Made by a program: the position numbers and the translations under genes
Origin: Euryarchaeota archaeon UBA105
GTDB lineage: Archaea; Thermoplasmatota; Poseidoniia; Poseidoniales; Thalassarchaeaceae
Assembly (NCBI GenBank): GCA_002496905.1
Contig: DALV01000004.1
Coordinates: 1 to 18,143, forward strand
Direction of reading: 5' to 3'
DNA: 18,143 nucleotides
Notes under the pieces: model-generated
Told to the model about the DNA's origin: nothing
What the model saw: only the letters and a program-made list of their open reading frames with translations
The model's database searches: none
Shown: positions 7,826 through 16,001 of the stretch, in pieces
Position numbering within the stretch: position 1 is the stretch's first letter
Layout of the letters: each line of letters opens with the position of its first letter

Positions 7826-8737
7826 ATGAGTCAAGTCGTGGAACGAACTGTCCCCTTCACTCCAACTCGAGTGGATGATTGTGGAGGGAATTATGTTATC
7901 ACAGGAAGTCTTGGTGAATTAGCAAAATTGGATAATCAGGGTAAATTGATTGAAGATTATTCCATTCCATTCCCCTCAACGATTACTCACTCAACTAGCT
8001 TGGGGGATTATTGGATAGGAATTTGGCTAGAAGCAGAAATGAGATTGGCAAGAATTTCTAGTCTGAATTTGAATAATTTATGGGAAAATGGAGATTCACG
8101 CGGTGAACTGAGGGCTTCTGTCGACCCTATGTCTCTACACCCAAAAAACTCAGTTTGGTCCCATGCTCTTGACTCGGAACCAACATGCCTTGCAGTCCTT
8201 GGGGATGACTTTCTCTTTGTCTTACGTGGTAAAGGAGTATATCGAATGGATAGGGAAGCAAATGAGGTATGGAGATCTAGCCTACCCAGCACCATCGATG
8301 GTAAATTAAGGGGGACTGAAACTGCAATTTCAATTTCCCAATCTGATGATTTTCTGAGCATTTGGTTTGATAATGGATTAGTAGTGGATATTTCGGCAGA
8401 TACTGGTGTTGAAATCGATAGGAGAAGCTTGCAAATCTCAGATAGAATAGAAAGAGTATTTCATTCAGGGGATTTGCATTTGCTGGCTTTATCAGAAGGA
8501 GGATTTCTAATTTCAAATAGAGAGAATATTTTGCAATCTCATAACACCCCTGGTCCATTATTTGCTGCAAGAAATAGAAATGACAGCTGGGAATTTACGG
8601 GTTGGAGATTCGATGGACGATTAAGCAATTCAAACCTAGTTATATCACCTAGAAATCAACTAGGTGTTGGCTTTGTTGCAGACAAGGTATTGACAAATGA
8701 CGGGACCTTGAGTGACTTTATGATTATTCGTTCTTGA
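7826..8737 (+). CDS. Hypothetical cytoplasmic protein, possible beta-propeller
   Basis: This 303-residue protein has no signal peptide or membrane helix and no family I can name. Repeated beta-rich blades with patterns such as GSLGELAKLDNQGKL, GKGVYRMDREANEVW and DNGLVVDISADTGVEI resemble PQQ-like or WD40-like propellers (a 'V-x-D-x-x-G/N-x-x-W/I' rhythm), but blades are poorly conserved. The start at ATG 7826 has no visible Shine-Dalgarno site, so it may be leaderless. The last 14 bp overlap the stop end of the convergent rps27ae gene. Confidence 0.7.
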   Translation: MSQVVERTVPFTPTRVDDCGGNYVITGSLGELAKLDNQGKLIEDYSIPFPSTITHSTSLGDYWIGIWLEAEMRLARISSLNLNNLWENGDSRGELRASVDPMSLHPKNSVWSHALDSEPTCLAVLGDDFLFVLRGKGVYRMDREANEVWRSSLPSTIDGKLRGTETAISISQSDDFLSIWFDNGLVVDISADTGVEIDRRSLQISDRIERVFHSGDLHLLALSEGGFLISNRENILQSHNTPGPLFAARNRNDSWEFTGWRFDGRLSNSNLVISPRNQLGVGFVADKVLTNDGTLSDFMIIRS

Positions 8738-8891
8738 CAGTATGGCCACATTTTCCACAGGTTTTGCGATCTGAGTGTCGACCTAGGAAAACACCGGGTC
8801 CACAGGTTGGACAGGTTTCTGCCCTTACTAACTCGTCACCTTCGATTGTGTATTTCGACCATTTCGCATTTGCGTTCGGGCTATCGGACAT
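8724..8891 (-). CDS. rps27ae: 30S ribosomal protein S27ae
   Basis: A 55-residue zinc-ribbon ribosomal protein, too short to be listed by most length cut-offs. The sequence begins MSDSPNANAKWSKY and contains CPTCGPGVFLGRHSDR...CGKCG, with cysteines at 27, 30, 45 and 48 forming the zinc site. The CxxCGPGVF(L/M)xxHxDR pattern is diagnostic of archaeal S27ae. Its ATG overlaps the rps24e stop by one base (TGATG), and GGAGG at 8905-8901 lies 9 nt upstream of the start, within rps24e. Translation is thus probably coupled. The gene is last in the rpo7 operon, and its 3' end overlaps the convergent hypothetical gene by 14 bp. Confidence 0.96.
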   Translation of the reverse strand: MSDSPNANAKWSKYTIEGDELVRAETCPTCGPGVFLGRHSDRKTCGKCGHTVKNE

Positions 8892-9271
8892 CACTCATCG
8901 CCTCCCTCTTCTGAATCCGCCTCTACTTCTTCCTCAGAGGACTCCTCAGCAACAGGTTCTGGAGCAGTTGACTGCTGCTCTGAATCGCCTGGTGAGTGTA
9001 TCGCGTTGTGGCGGTTATGAACATAATCCGGTTCTACTTTTGCTGAATCAGCATCACCGTAAATGACGGCGGTTCCTGTAGTCCGCGGGCGACCAAAACG
9101 GGTGTTAACGTTCTTCACGAAAGTCAATTCTTTCTTTGAACCCGGTTCCGCCTTTGCAGCAGCAGCAACCATGTCAGAAAGTGTGGGTGTTGATCCTTGG
9201 GAGTGATCCCAGCGGAAATTAATCTCTACTCTGTTAAGCAATGGATTTTCTTTTCTCTCAATAATTTCCAT
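8891..9271 (-). CDS. rps24e: 30S ribosomal protein S24e
   Basis: The core MEIIERKENPLLNRVEINF..., then FVKNVNTRFGRPRTTGTAVIYGD, matches S24e. I chose ATG 9271 over ATG 9277 because GGAGG at 9284-9280 is 8 nt upstream of 9271 but only 2 nt from 9277, and the family usually starts M-E-I. The 126-residue protein is longer than usual (about 100). The excess is a low-complexity, strongly acidic C-terminal tail (residues about 90-126, ending EEVEADSEEGGDE), opposite in charge to a typical ribosomal-protein extension. The Shine-Dalgarno site directly follows the spt4 stop codon. Confidence 0.95.
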   Translation of the reverse strand: MEIIERKENPLLNRVEINFRWDHSQGSTPTLSDMVAAAAKAEPGSKKELTFVKNVNTRFGRPRTTGTAVIYGDADSAKVEPDYVHNRHNAIHSPGDSEQQSTAPEPVAEESSEEEVEADSEEGGDE

Positions 9272-9284
9272 ATTCATTTCCTCC

Positions 9285-9500
9285 TTATCGTATGTTCACC
9301 TTCAAAGCGTAGGAGCCGGGATCATTGATGTTCAATTTCTGAGCTACTTCAGAACGATCAGGGTGCATAATGACAACATAACCAGACCAGTCTGTGGTTA
9401 CAGGCGCGGATGGGCAATGCATGCATTGTGGTGGGTCGCTTTTCTTCTCAGGATCTGGAAGAATTCTGTTACACTCTCCGCAAGCGAAGGATTTAGCCAT
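9285..9500 (-). CDS. spt4: Transcription elongation factor Spt4 (RNAP subunit E'')
   Basis: Spt4 pairs with Spt5/NusG to form the archaeal elongation processivity clamp. The 71-residue sequence has the zinc site Cys7-xx-Cys10 and Cys26-xx-Cys29, followed by the conserved TDWSGYVVIMHPDRSEVAQKL...GSYALKV region. The ATG at 9500 is supported by GAGGTGA on the minus strand (9513-9507), 6 nt upstream. A TTG at 9506 is rejected because it would overlap the rpo7 stop and lacks that spacing. The gene starts 2 nt after the rpo7 stop, in the same operon. Confidence 0.96.
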   Translation of the reverse strand: MAKSFACGECNRILPDPEKKSDPPQCMHCPSAPVTTDWSGYVVIMHPDRSEVAQKLNINDPGSYALKVNIR

Positions 9501-9502
9501 TC

Positions 9503-10051
9503 TCAATCACCTCTAGTTAACCAATCGTGAGCGCCAAGGCCTGACATCTTACAGTTCAGACCAATCTTACTAGACCTTGGGTCGTTTTGGTTAATCGCTT
9601 TTGATACGATTCGGGACCGAACATACGAACCCTCTTCGATATGCTTGCCAGTTTGAGAACCTTCGATTCTCCTTATCCCCATGTTTACCTGTACAGGCTC
9701 ATCAAGAATCTGTGACTTGTGAAGTAGTGCCTCGATTGGTCCGATACGAACGAATGCGCCGTATTCGGAGACCTCGGAAACTGCCCCATCTACTACCTCG
9801 TTTGCTTCCATTGTGAAATGTAGCGCCTTGAAGCGGACTCTCTGATAGATTGCACCATCTCCGTGAATTATCTTTCCACGACCTACGGTTTCGTGATCAT
9901 AGGTTAGCAGTGTGTAGTTTTCGTCTTCATCAAATCGACCCTCAAAAGCTGCATGGGCTAACTCGTCAATATGGTCCTCTAACTTACGCCCCCTTCGGAT
10001 ATATTCCGCCGGGATTCTGATGGTATCCTCCATTGTTACTAGGCTGTACAT
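9503..10051 (-). CDS. rpo7: DNA-directed RNA polymerase subunit Rpo7 (RpoE')
   Basis: Rpo7 forms the stalk of archaeal RNA polymerase with Rpo4, homologous to eukaryotic Rpb7. The 182-residue protein has the N-terminal tip domain (MYSLVTMEDTIRIPAEYI...) and a C-terminal S1/OB domain from about residue 84 (VVDGAVSEVSEYGAFVRIGPIEALLHKSQI within it). The ATG at 10051 is preceded by GGAGGAAA at 10063-10056, well spaced. It is the first gene of rpo7-spt4-rps24e-rps27ae. The upstream leader can fold so that this Shine-Dalgarno site is masked. Confidence 0.97.
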   Translation of the reverse strand: MYSLVTMEDTIRIPAEYIRRGRKLEDHIDELAHAAFEGRFDEDENYTLLTYDHETVGRGKIIHGDGAIYQRVRFKALHFTMEANEVVDGAVSEVSEYGAFVRIGPIEALLHKSQILDEPVQVNMGIRRIEGSQTGKHIEEGSYVRSRIVSKAINQNDPRSSKIGLNCKMSGLGAHDWLTRGD

Positions 10052-10055
10052 TCGG

Positions 10056-10098
10056 TTTCCTCCAATCGCCGGACCGCTCCGAGGTCAGTCGGAGGAAA
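10056..10098 (-). promoter_or_regulatory. Possible translational switch in the rpo7 leader
   Basis: On the minus-strand transcript, TTTCCTCC (10098-10091) is a perfect 8-nt complement of the rpo7 Shine-Dalgarno region GGAGGAAA (10063-10056). Part of the same segment, CTCCGA (10094-10089), can instead pair with TCGGAG (10082-10077) in a 6-bp hairpin with a 6-nt loop, which would leave the Shine-Dalgarno site free. The two pairings exclude each other. Further pairing is possible upstream: GGTCCG 10146-10151 with CGGACC 10070-10075, and a CTCC-AGA-GGAG hairpin at 10134-10144. The pairings are read directly; the switch function is inferred. Confidence 0.45.
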
Positions 10099-10174
10099 GG
10101 CAGGTTAACCCTCCCGTCCCTCATCGGCTTAGCCTCCAGAGGAGAGGTCCGTGCGATTCGCCGAACTAAGGCCC

Positions 10175-10185
10175 TGCTATAAGCA
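10175..10185. promoter_or_regulatory. Palindromic TATA element between divergent units
   Basis: TGCTATAAGCA reads as CTATAAG on plus and CTTATAG on minus, with TGCT/AGCA symmetric arms. Placed about 26 nt upstream, start sites would fall near 10154 for the rpo7 operon and near 10206 for the giant surface gene, leaving leaders of about 100 nt on each side. It is the best TATA match in the 257-bp intergenic region. AGTTTACC near 10261-10268 is a weaker alternative for the plus-strand gene. Confidence 0.4.
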
Positions 10186-10212
10186 CAGCGGATGAGATTC
10201 TGGATTGGAAAT

Positions 10213-10262
10213 ACTCTCGGCGATGAGCAAAGTACCCTCAGACCGTAGGTCTGATTGAGAGT
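10213..10262 (+). other. Structured leader element, C/D-box-like
   Basis: ACTCTC (10213-10218) and GAGAGT (10257-10262) form a perfect 6-bp closing stem. Inside lies GCGATGA (10220-10226, one mismatch to the C box RUGAUGA), and CTGA (10251-10254, exact D box) flanks the stem on the 3' side. A nested perfect hairpin, TCAGACC-GTA-GGTCTGA (10238-10254), includes that CTGA. There are no clear C' and D' boxes, so this may be a single k-turn leader structure rather than a true guide RNA. Confidence 0.3.
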
Positions 10263-10308
10263 TTACCCCTAACCTTCAAGTGGCTCGGAAAGCGCAAGTT
10301 CGAATCTG

Positions 10309-13300
10309 GTGAGCATGCAGAGTCCGAGATTCGAAACCTCTAGGAAGCAGAAAGCGTTCCTTGCAGTAGTCTGTTTGTTACTACTTTCGCTATCTCCTAT
10401 GCTCATGATTAATCCAAATCATGTGCGAATATTGGACGATTTAGAGAATGGTTCGTCATTCACAGGAACTGTAGACCCTTGGATAGATGGAGGGCAGCCT
10501 TGGCCCCAGCCCGGAAGAATAGCTCAAAGGACATCCGAAGGACCTCTACATTCTCCAACCGGTGGAGCCGGGACTGATTCACCGAGCAATGCAACGGAAT
10601 TATCCTCTGTTGTCGACCCAGTGATCAATTGGGAATATGGCACCTACTCGATAGGTACAGACGCACTCGGAACTCCAGTAGCAGATTTTAGCCAACAAAT
10701 TGTAACTGATGAGGCAGCCATGGAAAGATGTGGTGGAGATTCCCTATTCATTGTATTAATCCAAACCGAAGTAGTTGGAGGTAACGATCACAGTGTTGTG
10801 AAAATTATCGAAGGTGAAGACGCTGATTTGGCTTGGGAGGTAGATTTGGGAGCCACCGAGATAATCAAGGCTTCACCAGTTATTGTAGATCTTGATGATG
10901 ATGGAATGCAAGAAGTCATAATTGTTTACGACGCTGGTAGTGCTCTGTATGTTGATGCTTACTCTCCGAGACTTCACTGCTCGGTGACAGGTTGGTCGCC
11001 GGGGGGATCAAAAAGTGGAGAGTTGCTTTGGAGTTATACTGACGATAACCTCCAGATAGGAAGTACAAATGGGCCATACACATCATCTTGGTTAGGAGGA
11101 CATAGACCCACAACTCAACCCTTGCTCGCCGATCTTGATTTAGACGGGGACGCTGAATTGGTCCTTGCGGTTATCGACGATAACGAAAATCCCGTGGTCT
11201 TAGCCCTCCCTCTTGGGGCAAACGGAGTGCCTACTCCAATATGGCAATCGACGCTAGAGGACGGAAGCCACCCCTCAGATCCATCATTTGCTCAAGTTGA
11301 TGACCAAACTGCCTATGTTTTACTCACAACAACCGAAGCGTCCAGTGGAGCGATGTGGGTTTGGAAATTAAATTCCGAATCCGGGGACCAACTATGGTCA
11401 CTCAGCCTTTCAAATTTAGATGGTGATTCTGATGTCCCTCACATCAGACTGCCAGGGCCAGTAATTGCTAACCTAGATTCTGATTCCACCCCTGAGATGA
11501 TAATTTCAATACCAACCGACGCAGATGGTTCAAGCAGTGTCGATGGTGCAGAATTTAGAGGATTAGAGATTGATGATGGCTCAGAAATATGGTCATTTGA
11601 GGCAGTAAATGGATATGCTGATGCTCCGCCGATTGCAATAGATACCGACGATGATAGTGTCATCGATAGAGTTTGCTGGGTAACCTGGTATCAGGAGACT
11701 ACTGCAAGGCATGGTCATGCTGGCTGCCACGATGTTTCAGGAAATAATCCTCAAATTGAATGGTACAACGACTTAGAGCAATCTAGCGGCGCCCCTAATG
11801 ACGAAATTGCTGTTGCACAACCCGTCTGGATGGATATTGATGGTAGCGGCGCGCCAGAATTGCTAATTGCATATGGAAGAACTCTTTGGGCCTGGGATGG
11901 AGATACTGGGACTCAAGCCGCAATTAACGACAATTGGAATAATGAGGTTGAAGTTGACCACAGAACTTGGTCGTCTCCAGCATTAGCAGATCTAGATGGA
12001 GATGCAACTTTGGACATAATTCTAGGTGATACAGTAATCTCTACGGCTCTTGCCGACGTTAGGCCATTGCTAGATGGGCGTGCGATAGAATTCAATCCAA
12101 GTGCACCTAATCCTAACGAAGAAGTTACAATTACAGCCTTCTTTGAAAATGCTGGAACCATTGAAATTGATGAGGCTGTAGACGCAGTGCTATACGTTGA
12201 TGGGACAGAGATAGCGCGCCATCGCGCTAGCAGCTTAGAACCGACTGACCCCACTGGTTCATCAGGGTTCGAATCCTTCTCTGTCGAATGGTCAGGTGGA
12301 CTTGGAGAATATAATTTCGAATTGGTACTCGACCCATACCAAAATGTAACTCAATCTCGTTATGACAACGATGCACAATCAACCACTTTGACGATTGTGC
12401 CACCTTACAATGCTACATTTGAGATGCCTACGAATCCTGTTAGAGTTAATCCGGGAGAATCAACCATTGGTCAACCAACTGTTCGCTCAACTGGCCGTCT
12501 TGCCGGTGTTTGGAGCATGAACGTCGATGCAAGTAATTTACCACAAGGGTGGACCTGGAGTGATGAAACACCCGGAGGAATTACGTCGGTACAAATTTCA
12601 GCAGATGGAACTTGGACTCCTTCTCTGAGGATTAACGCACCAATAAATGCGGATGGGTCTGATGCAGGATATCTCTCGCTAACCCTTACCCTAGACGAAG
12701 ATCAGAATGTTAGCGTCAGCGGAGTTTTACCAGTCGAGGCAAACCGCACACGTGGACTGTCAATTAGGGGGCCTTCGGGGACTACCGCCAGTAGCGGCTA
12801 TGGTCTGATTGGTGATTCTGCTAAAGCATGGTTAATCGTAGAAAATCTTGGGAACGCTGATGAAAATTCAATCTCAATGTTCTGGGATAGTACATCCTGG
12901 GATTCTGCTGAAAATAGCTTAACCTTATACGATGAAATTGGAAATGAAATACCCGCATTAACTCTGTCTGCTGGTGAAGAAAAAATCATTTCTGCGAGAC
13001 TAAATGTACCAACAGATGCATCGCTAGGAGATAGTGTTACTACACCGCTAACCATGTGTGTTGGGAGCGGCGAGGAGGAAACCTGTCAAACCGTGCAATT
13101 ACAATTCATCGCTACAAGTGTTGTAACCGAAACCAATCACCAAAGGAGCATGCCTGAGAATACATTGCAATGGAATGTTATTGCAGACCTTCCAGCCTCT
13201 TCTGGAGTTTTAGATTGGAAAGTTAGTGACGCTGGAATGGGAATAGAAGATTGGATTTGGTCGGGTTCCGGTTCATTATCGATAAGTGGAGATGATATTA

Positions 13301-15987
13301 CTATGCAAGGAATTCCTGGTTCGAGAGTAACTGGAATATTATCTGTAGAACTTCCAGTCGATGCTCCTCCAGCTTTCCACTCATTCACAGATTCTAGTAG
13401 CCTTGGTTTGGATTATTCGCTTCGATTATCGGTTGAGGTCATGCAAATTTACAGGACATCTCTTACATTGGTATCACCCACCGAATCACCTCATTTGGTA
13501 GAAGTAGAGGAATCTATACCAGCAACGGTTCGGTTGTACAATCCCGGAAATGGTGAAGACACCTACATCATGTCTCACGCAGTAATATTGGATGACTATC
13601 TTACAGAAGACCCGGGTATATCTGTCACCTTCAGTAACTCAAGAGTGACTCTAAGTGCGGGAAGTTTGAGGACTCTTCCGGTTGAGATTATTTTACCAGA
13701 TACAACCCCTGCAAGAACTCCGGTTAATATTGAATTATTCATGACCTCTGAAGGAAATACAACAATATCAGATTCGATTATTCTGACGCTTGAAGCAAGA
13801 CAAGATCATCGTTGGGATGTAGTACTTTATTCAGCACTTGGTGATGTCGACGAGAATACATTTGCAATCAGCCCCGGCGATTCCTTCGCAGTCGAAATTT
13901 ACGCAACAAATATTGGAAATCTTGATGATGATCTTTCCGTATCTGCATCAGGTCTTCTAAATCAACAAGGTGCAGATTCAGCAACTGATTGGAAGATATT
14001 TGGAGATAATGCCTCATCAGTTCCGGTAAATAGTTCCACCACACTATATTTGATAGTGGAAGTTCCTCTTGGTGCTTGGAATGGAACAACCTACCAAGTT
14101 AGTGCTTCAATAGTAGCATTTGATGTAGAAATTCATACCTTTACATTCACAATAGAAGTCTCCCATGTAGCGGGTTGGAATGCCATAGCATCTAATGCGA
14201 ATTTGGAGATTGACCCGTCTGGGTCTACGGTTTCACTCTCTGTTGTTCAGGAAGGAAATTCACCAACTCGCCCATTCGTAAGTGTACAGGTAGATGGTGA
14301 AATTGGATGGGAAGTGGAAACACCAGAGGAATTGCCAATTTTAGACCCAGGAAGTACCGCAACTCTAGATTTACAAATCACGCCACCCTCTACTGCAAGG
14401 CACGGAAAAACTGTTGAATTATTGGTTAGATTGAGGGAAGGAGATGGTAGTAGTGAGGCTACAATTACATTGCCGCTTAGAGTTGCGGAGATTCATGAAT
14501 TCAGCCTTCAGGGCAGTGGGAATTGGATTGTTTCAGACAATGGAGGGTATCCCCATGCAGAATTACATAATCAGGGTAATGCGCCAACAACAATTTCACT
14601 AGAGGTACTTAGCTTACCTCAGGGTTGGCAAGTTTCAGGGCCTACTCAAGTGGTGATTGGAGTCGGAGAGATAACTGGGGTTCCATTAGAGGTAATTCCA
14701 TCCTCAGATTGGGAGGGGGAATCCAGAACCATCAGAATCCTGGCCCAAGATGAAGCCGGTAATCAAAGGGAAATTTCTCTCGATACGCAATATGAAGATC
14801 ATTCATGGGCGTCTTCACCTGTGATTGTATCGATGCAAGGAGATAGTGTTCTGCTAGACATCCACGGAACTTCACCGGATTCCTCTGTTGTTGATGATCT
14901 CCAGTCAAATCTACAATGGGATTTGCAAGGCGGATGGGCGTGGCAGGCCAATGCAGCATCTAGTGGCACTCAAGTGACTGTGGATTCGGACACAGTGTTA
15001 CCATACACAGCATATGTCATCGAACCTGCACTTAGGTATGCTACCTGCTCAATAACAGGAACTGTGGACTCAGTAAGGGCAGAATGTACAGTTGCCAATG
15101 GAACTGAACCATTCAGTTATACTGTAATCCTAATCGACGATGAAGGAAAAATGTTAGACTCAACTGATGGTAATATGGAAGCGAATACGACTTCGGGTCA
15201 AGTTAACCTAAGTGCTATTTCATGGGACCCGCAGCCGGGAATGAGAAGCCTAGTTATTCGGTTATTAGATGAAAGAGGAATTGTGATTGCTTCAGATCAG
15301 GCTGAATTTGAAATTCGTCGAAATGATTGGAATATTGGTTTGGTTGCTCTTGAACTTGATGGGCAAGGAGATAGTCAAAAAATCAAGGTATTGACAAAGA
15401 GAGAGTATCACCACCTACTGACTGATACCGATTGTAGCATTTTAGTAATCGCTGGCAGCCATACAGCGACCCATGAAATCGATTTCTCAGGAACTTATCC
15501 TCCAGAACCAAAGTTAGATCGGCCATCTTTAGATGATGCACCAGATGGAACGGAAATCATAGTGACGGTGCAATGCAAATTCCCTTGGGATGTTGATTCC
15601 GATCCAACCGATAATGAAGCCAAATTGATTCTTTCAGGCGGTTCTGTAAATAATGATTCAGGCTTTGAATGGTTTACGGCAATTGGCTCGGCTATTCTTG
15701 TAATTTCATTGGCACTTACCTTGACATGGATCCTTTACAATCAACGAGAAAGGAAGAAATTATTGGATATGACTGAGTCCATCCTTAGTAAGAAAAAGCG
15801 AGAACCTAAGCTTCCAAAACCCCCTGTGCCTTCTGAGAATTTGGGCGAAGAAAATATTCAAGAAAAAACAATAATTGAAAATAAAGAGAATATCAGCAAT
15901 CAAATTGTAGAGGAAACTCCAGAAGTTGTTGAACGACAATTAGACAACTTTGAGAGCAGGTTGAAGCGTTTGACCGGCGACGACTAA
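10309..15987 (+). CDS. Giant type I membrane surface protein: FG-GAP propeller, CARDB, Ig-like repeats
   Basis: At 1892 residues this is the largest gene in the window. A signal peptide (basic RKQK, then hydrophobic about 15-34) is followed by an FG-GAP/VCBS-like calcium-binding propeller. Its blade loops are VDLDDDGMQE (~193), ADLDLDGDAE (~274), ANLDSDSTPE (~387), DIDGSGAPE (~509) and ADLDGDATLD (~560). A CARDB-like domain spans about 590-700. Over 1000 residues of Ig-like beta domains with NEW3-type phrases (LPQGWTW, LPQGWQVSGP, NPGNGEDTY) follow. A single transmembrane helix lies at about 1790-1812, then comes an 80-residue lysine/glutamate-rich cytoplasmic tail with coiled-coil character. 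The start could be GTG 10309 or ATG 10315; neither has a well-spaced Shine-Dalgarno site. Adhesion or envelope scaffolding is inferred. It is probably co-transcribed with the next gene. Confidence 0.85.
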   Translation: MSMQSPRFETSRKQKAFLAVVCLLLLSLSPMLMINPNHVRILDDLENGSSFTGTVDPWIDGGQPWPQPGRIAQRTSEGPLHSPTGGAGTDSPSNATELSSVVDPVINWEYGTYSIGTDALGTPVADFSQQIVTDEAAMERCGGDSLFIVLIQTEVVGGNDHSVVKIIEGEDADLAWEVDLGATEIIKASPVIVDLDDDGMQEVIIVYDAGSALYVDAYSPRLHCSVTGWSPGGSKSGELLWSYTDDNLQIGSTNGPYTSSWLGGHRPTTQPLLADLDLDGDAELVLAVIDDNENPVVLALPLGANGVPTPIWQSTLEDGSHPSDPSFAQVDDQTAYVLLTTTEASSGAMWVWKLNSESGDQLWSLSLSNLDGDSDVPHIRLPGPVIANLDSDSTPEMIISIPTDADGSSSVDGAEFRGLEIDDGSEIWSFEAVNGYADAPPIAIDTDDDSVIDRVCWVTWYQETTARHGHAGCHDVSGNNPQIEWYNDLEQSSGAPNDEIAVAQPVWMDIDGSGAPELLIAYGRTLWAWDGDTGTQAAINDNWNNEVEVDHRTWSSPALADLDGDATLDIILGDTVISTALADVRPLLDGRAIEFNPSAPNPNEEVTITAFFENAGTIEIDEAVDAVLYVDGTEIARHRASSLEPTDPTGSSGFESFSVEWSGGLGEYNFELVLDPYQNVTQSRYDNDAQSTTLTIVPPYNATFEMPTNPVRVNPGESTIGQPTVRSTGRLAGVWSMNVDASNLPQGWTWSDETPGGITSVQISADGTWTPSLRINAPINADGSDAGYLSLTLTLDEDQNVSVSGVLPVEANRTRGLSIRGPSGTTASSGYGLIGDSAKAWLIVENLGNADENSISMFWDSTSWDSAENSLTLYDEIGNEIPALTLSAGEEKIISARLNVPTDASLGDSVTTPLTMCVGSGEEETCQTVQLQFIATSVVTETNHQRSMPENTLQWNVIADLPASSGVLDWKVSDAGMGIEDWIWSGSGSLSISGDDITMQGIPGSRVTGILSVELPVDAPPAFHSFTDSSSLGLDYSLRLSVEVMQIYRTSLTLVSPTESPHLVEVEESIPATVRLYNPGNGEDTYIMSHAVILDDYLTEDPGISVTFSNSRVTLSAGSLRTLPVEIILPDTTPARTPVNIELFMTSEGNTTISDSIILTLEARQDHRWDVVLYSALGDVDENTFAISPGDSFAVEIYATNIGNLDDDLSVSASGLLNQQGADSATDWKIFGDNASSVPVNSSTTLYLIVEVPLGAWNGTTYQVSASIVAFDVEIHTFTFTIEVSHVAGWNAIASNANLEIDPSGSTVSLSVVQEGNSPTRPFVSVQVDGEIGWEVETPEELPILDPGSTATLDLQITPPSTARHGKTVELLVRLREGDGSSEATITLPLRVAEIHEFSLQGSGNWIVSDNGGYPHAELHNQGNAPTTISLEVLSLPQGWQVSGPTQVVIGVGEITGVPLEVIPSSDWEGESRTIRILAQDEAGNQREISLDTQYEDHSWASSPVIVSMQGDSVLLDIHGTSPDSSVVDDLQSNLQWDLQGGWAWQANAASSGTQVTVDSDTVLPYTAYVIEPALRYATCSITGTVDSVRAECTVANGTEPFSYTVILIDDEGKMLDSTDGNMEANTTSGQVNLSAISWDPQPGMRSLVIRLLDERGIVIASDQAEFEIRRNDWNIGLVALELDGQGDSQKIKVLTKREYHHLLTDTDCSILVIAGSHTATHEIDFSGTYPPEPKLDRPSLDDAPDGTEIIVTVQCKFPWDVDSDPTDNEAKLILSGGSVNNDSGFEWFTAIGSAILVISLALTLTWILYNQRERKKLLDMTESILSKKKREPKLPKPPVPSENLGEENIQEKTIIENKENISNQIVEETPEVVERQLDNFESRLKRLTGDD

Positions 15988-16001
15988 ACACAGGTGCTAG
16001 A

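Noticed and set aside
10052..10308. RNase P RNA or SRP RNA gene in the structured intergenic region
   Set aside because: GGAGGAAAGG at 10091-10100 recalls the RNase P CR I motif, and CGGAAAGCGCAAG at 10285-10297 recalls SRP helix 8. The remaining conserved elements of either RNA are not visible on either strand, and the first motif is explained as the complement of the rpo7 Shine-Dalgarno site.
10291..10316. tRNA 3' half (GTTCGAATC T-loop-like)
   Set aside because: The flanking T-stem has a mismatch, there is no matching 5' acceptor strand upstream, and no D or anticodon arm can be folded.
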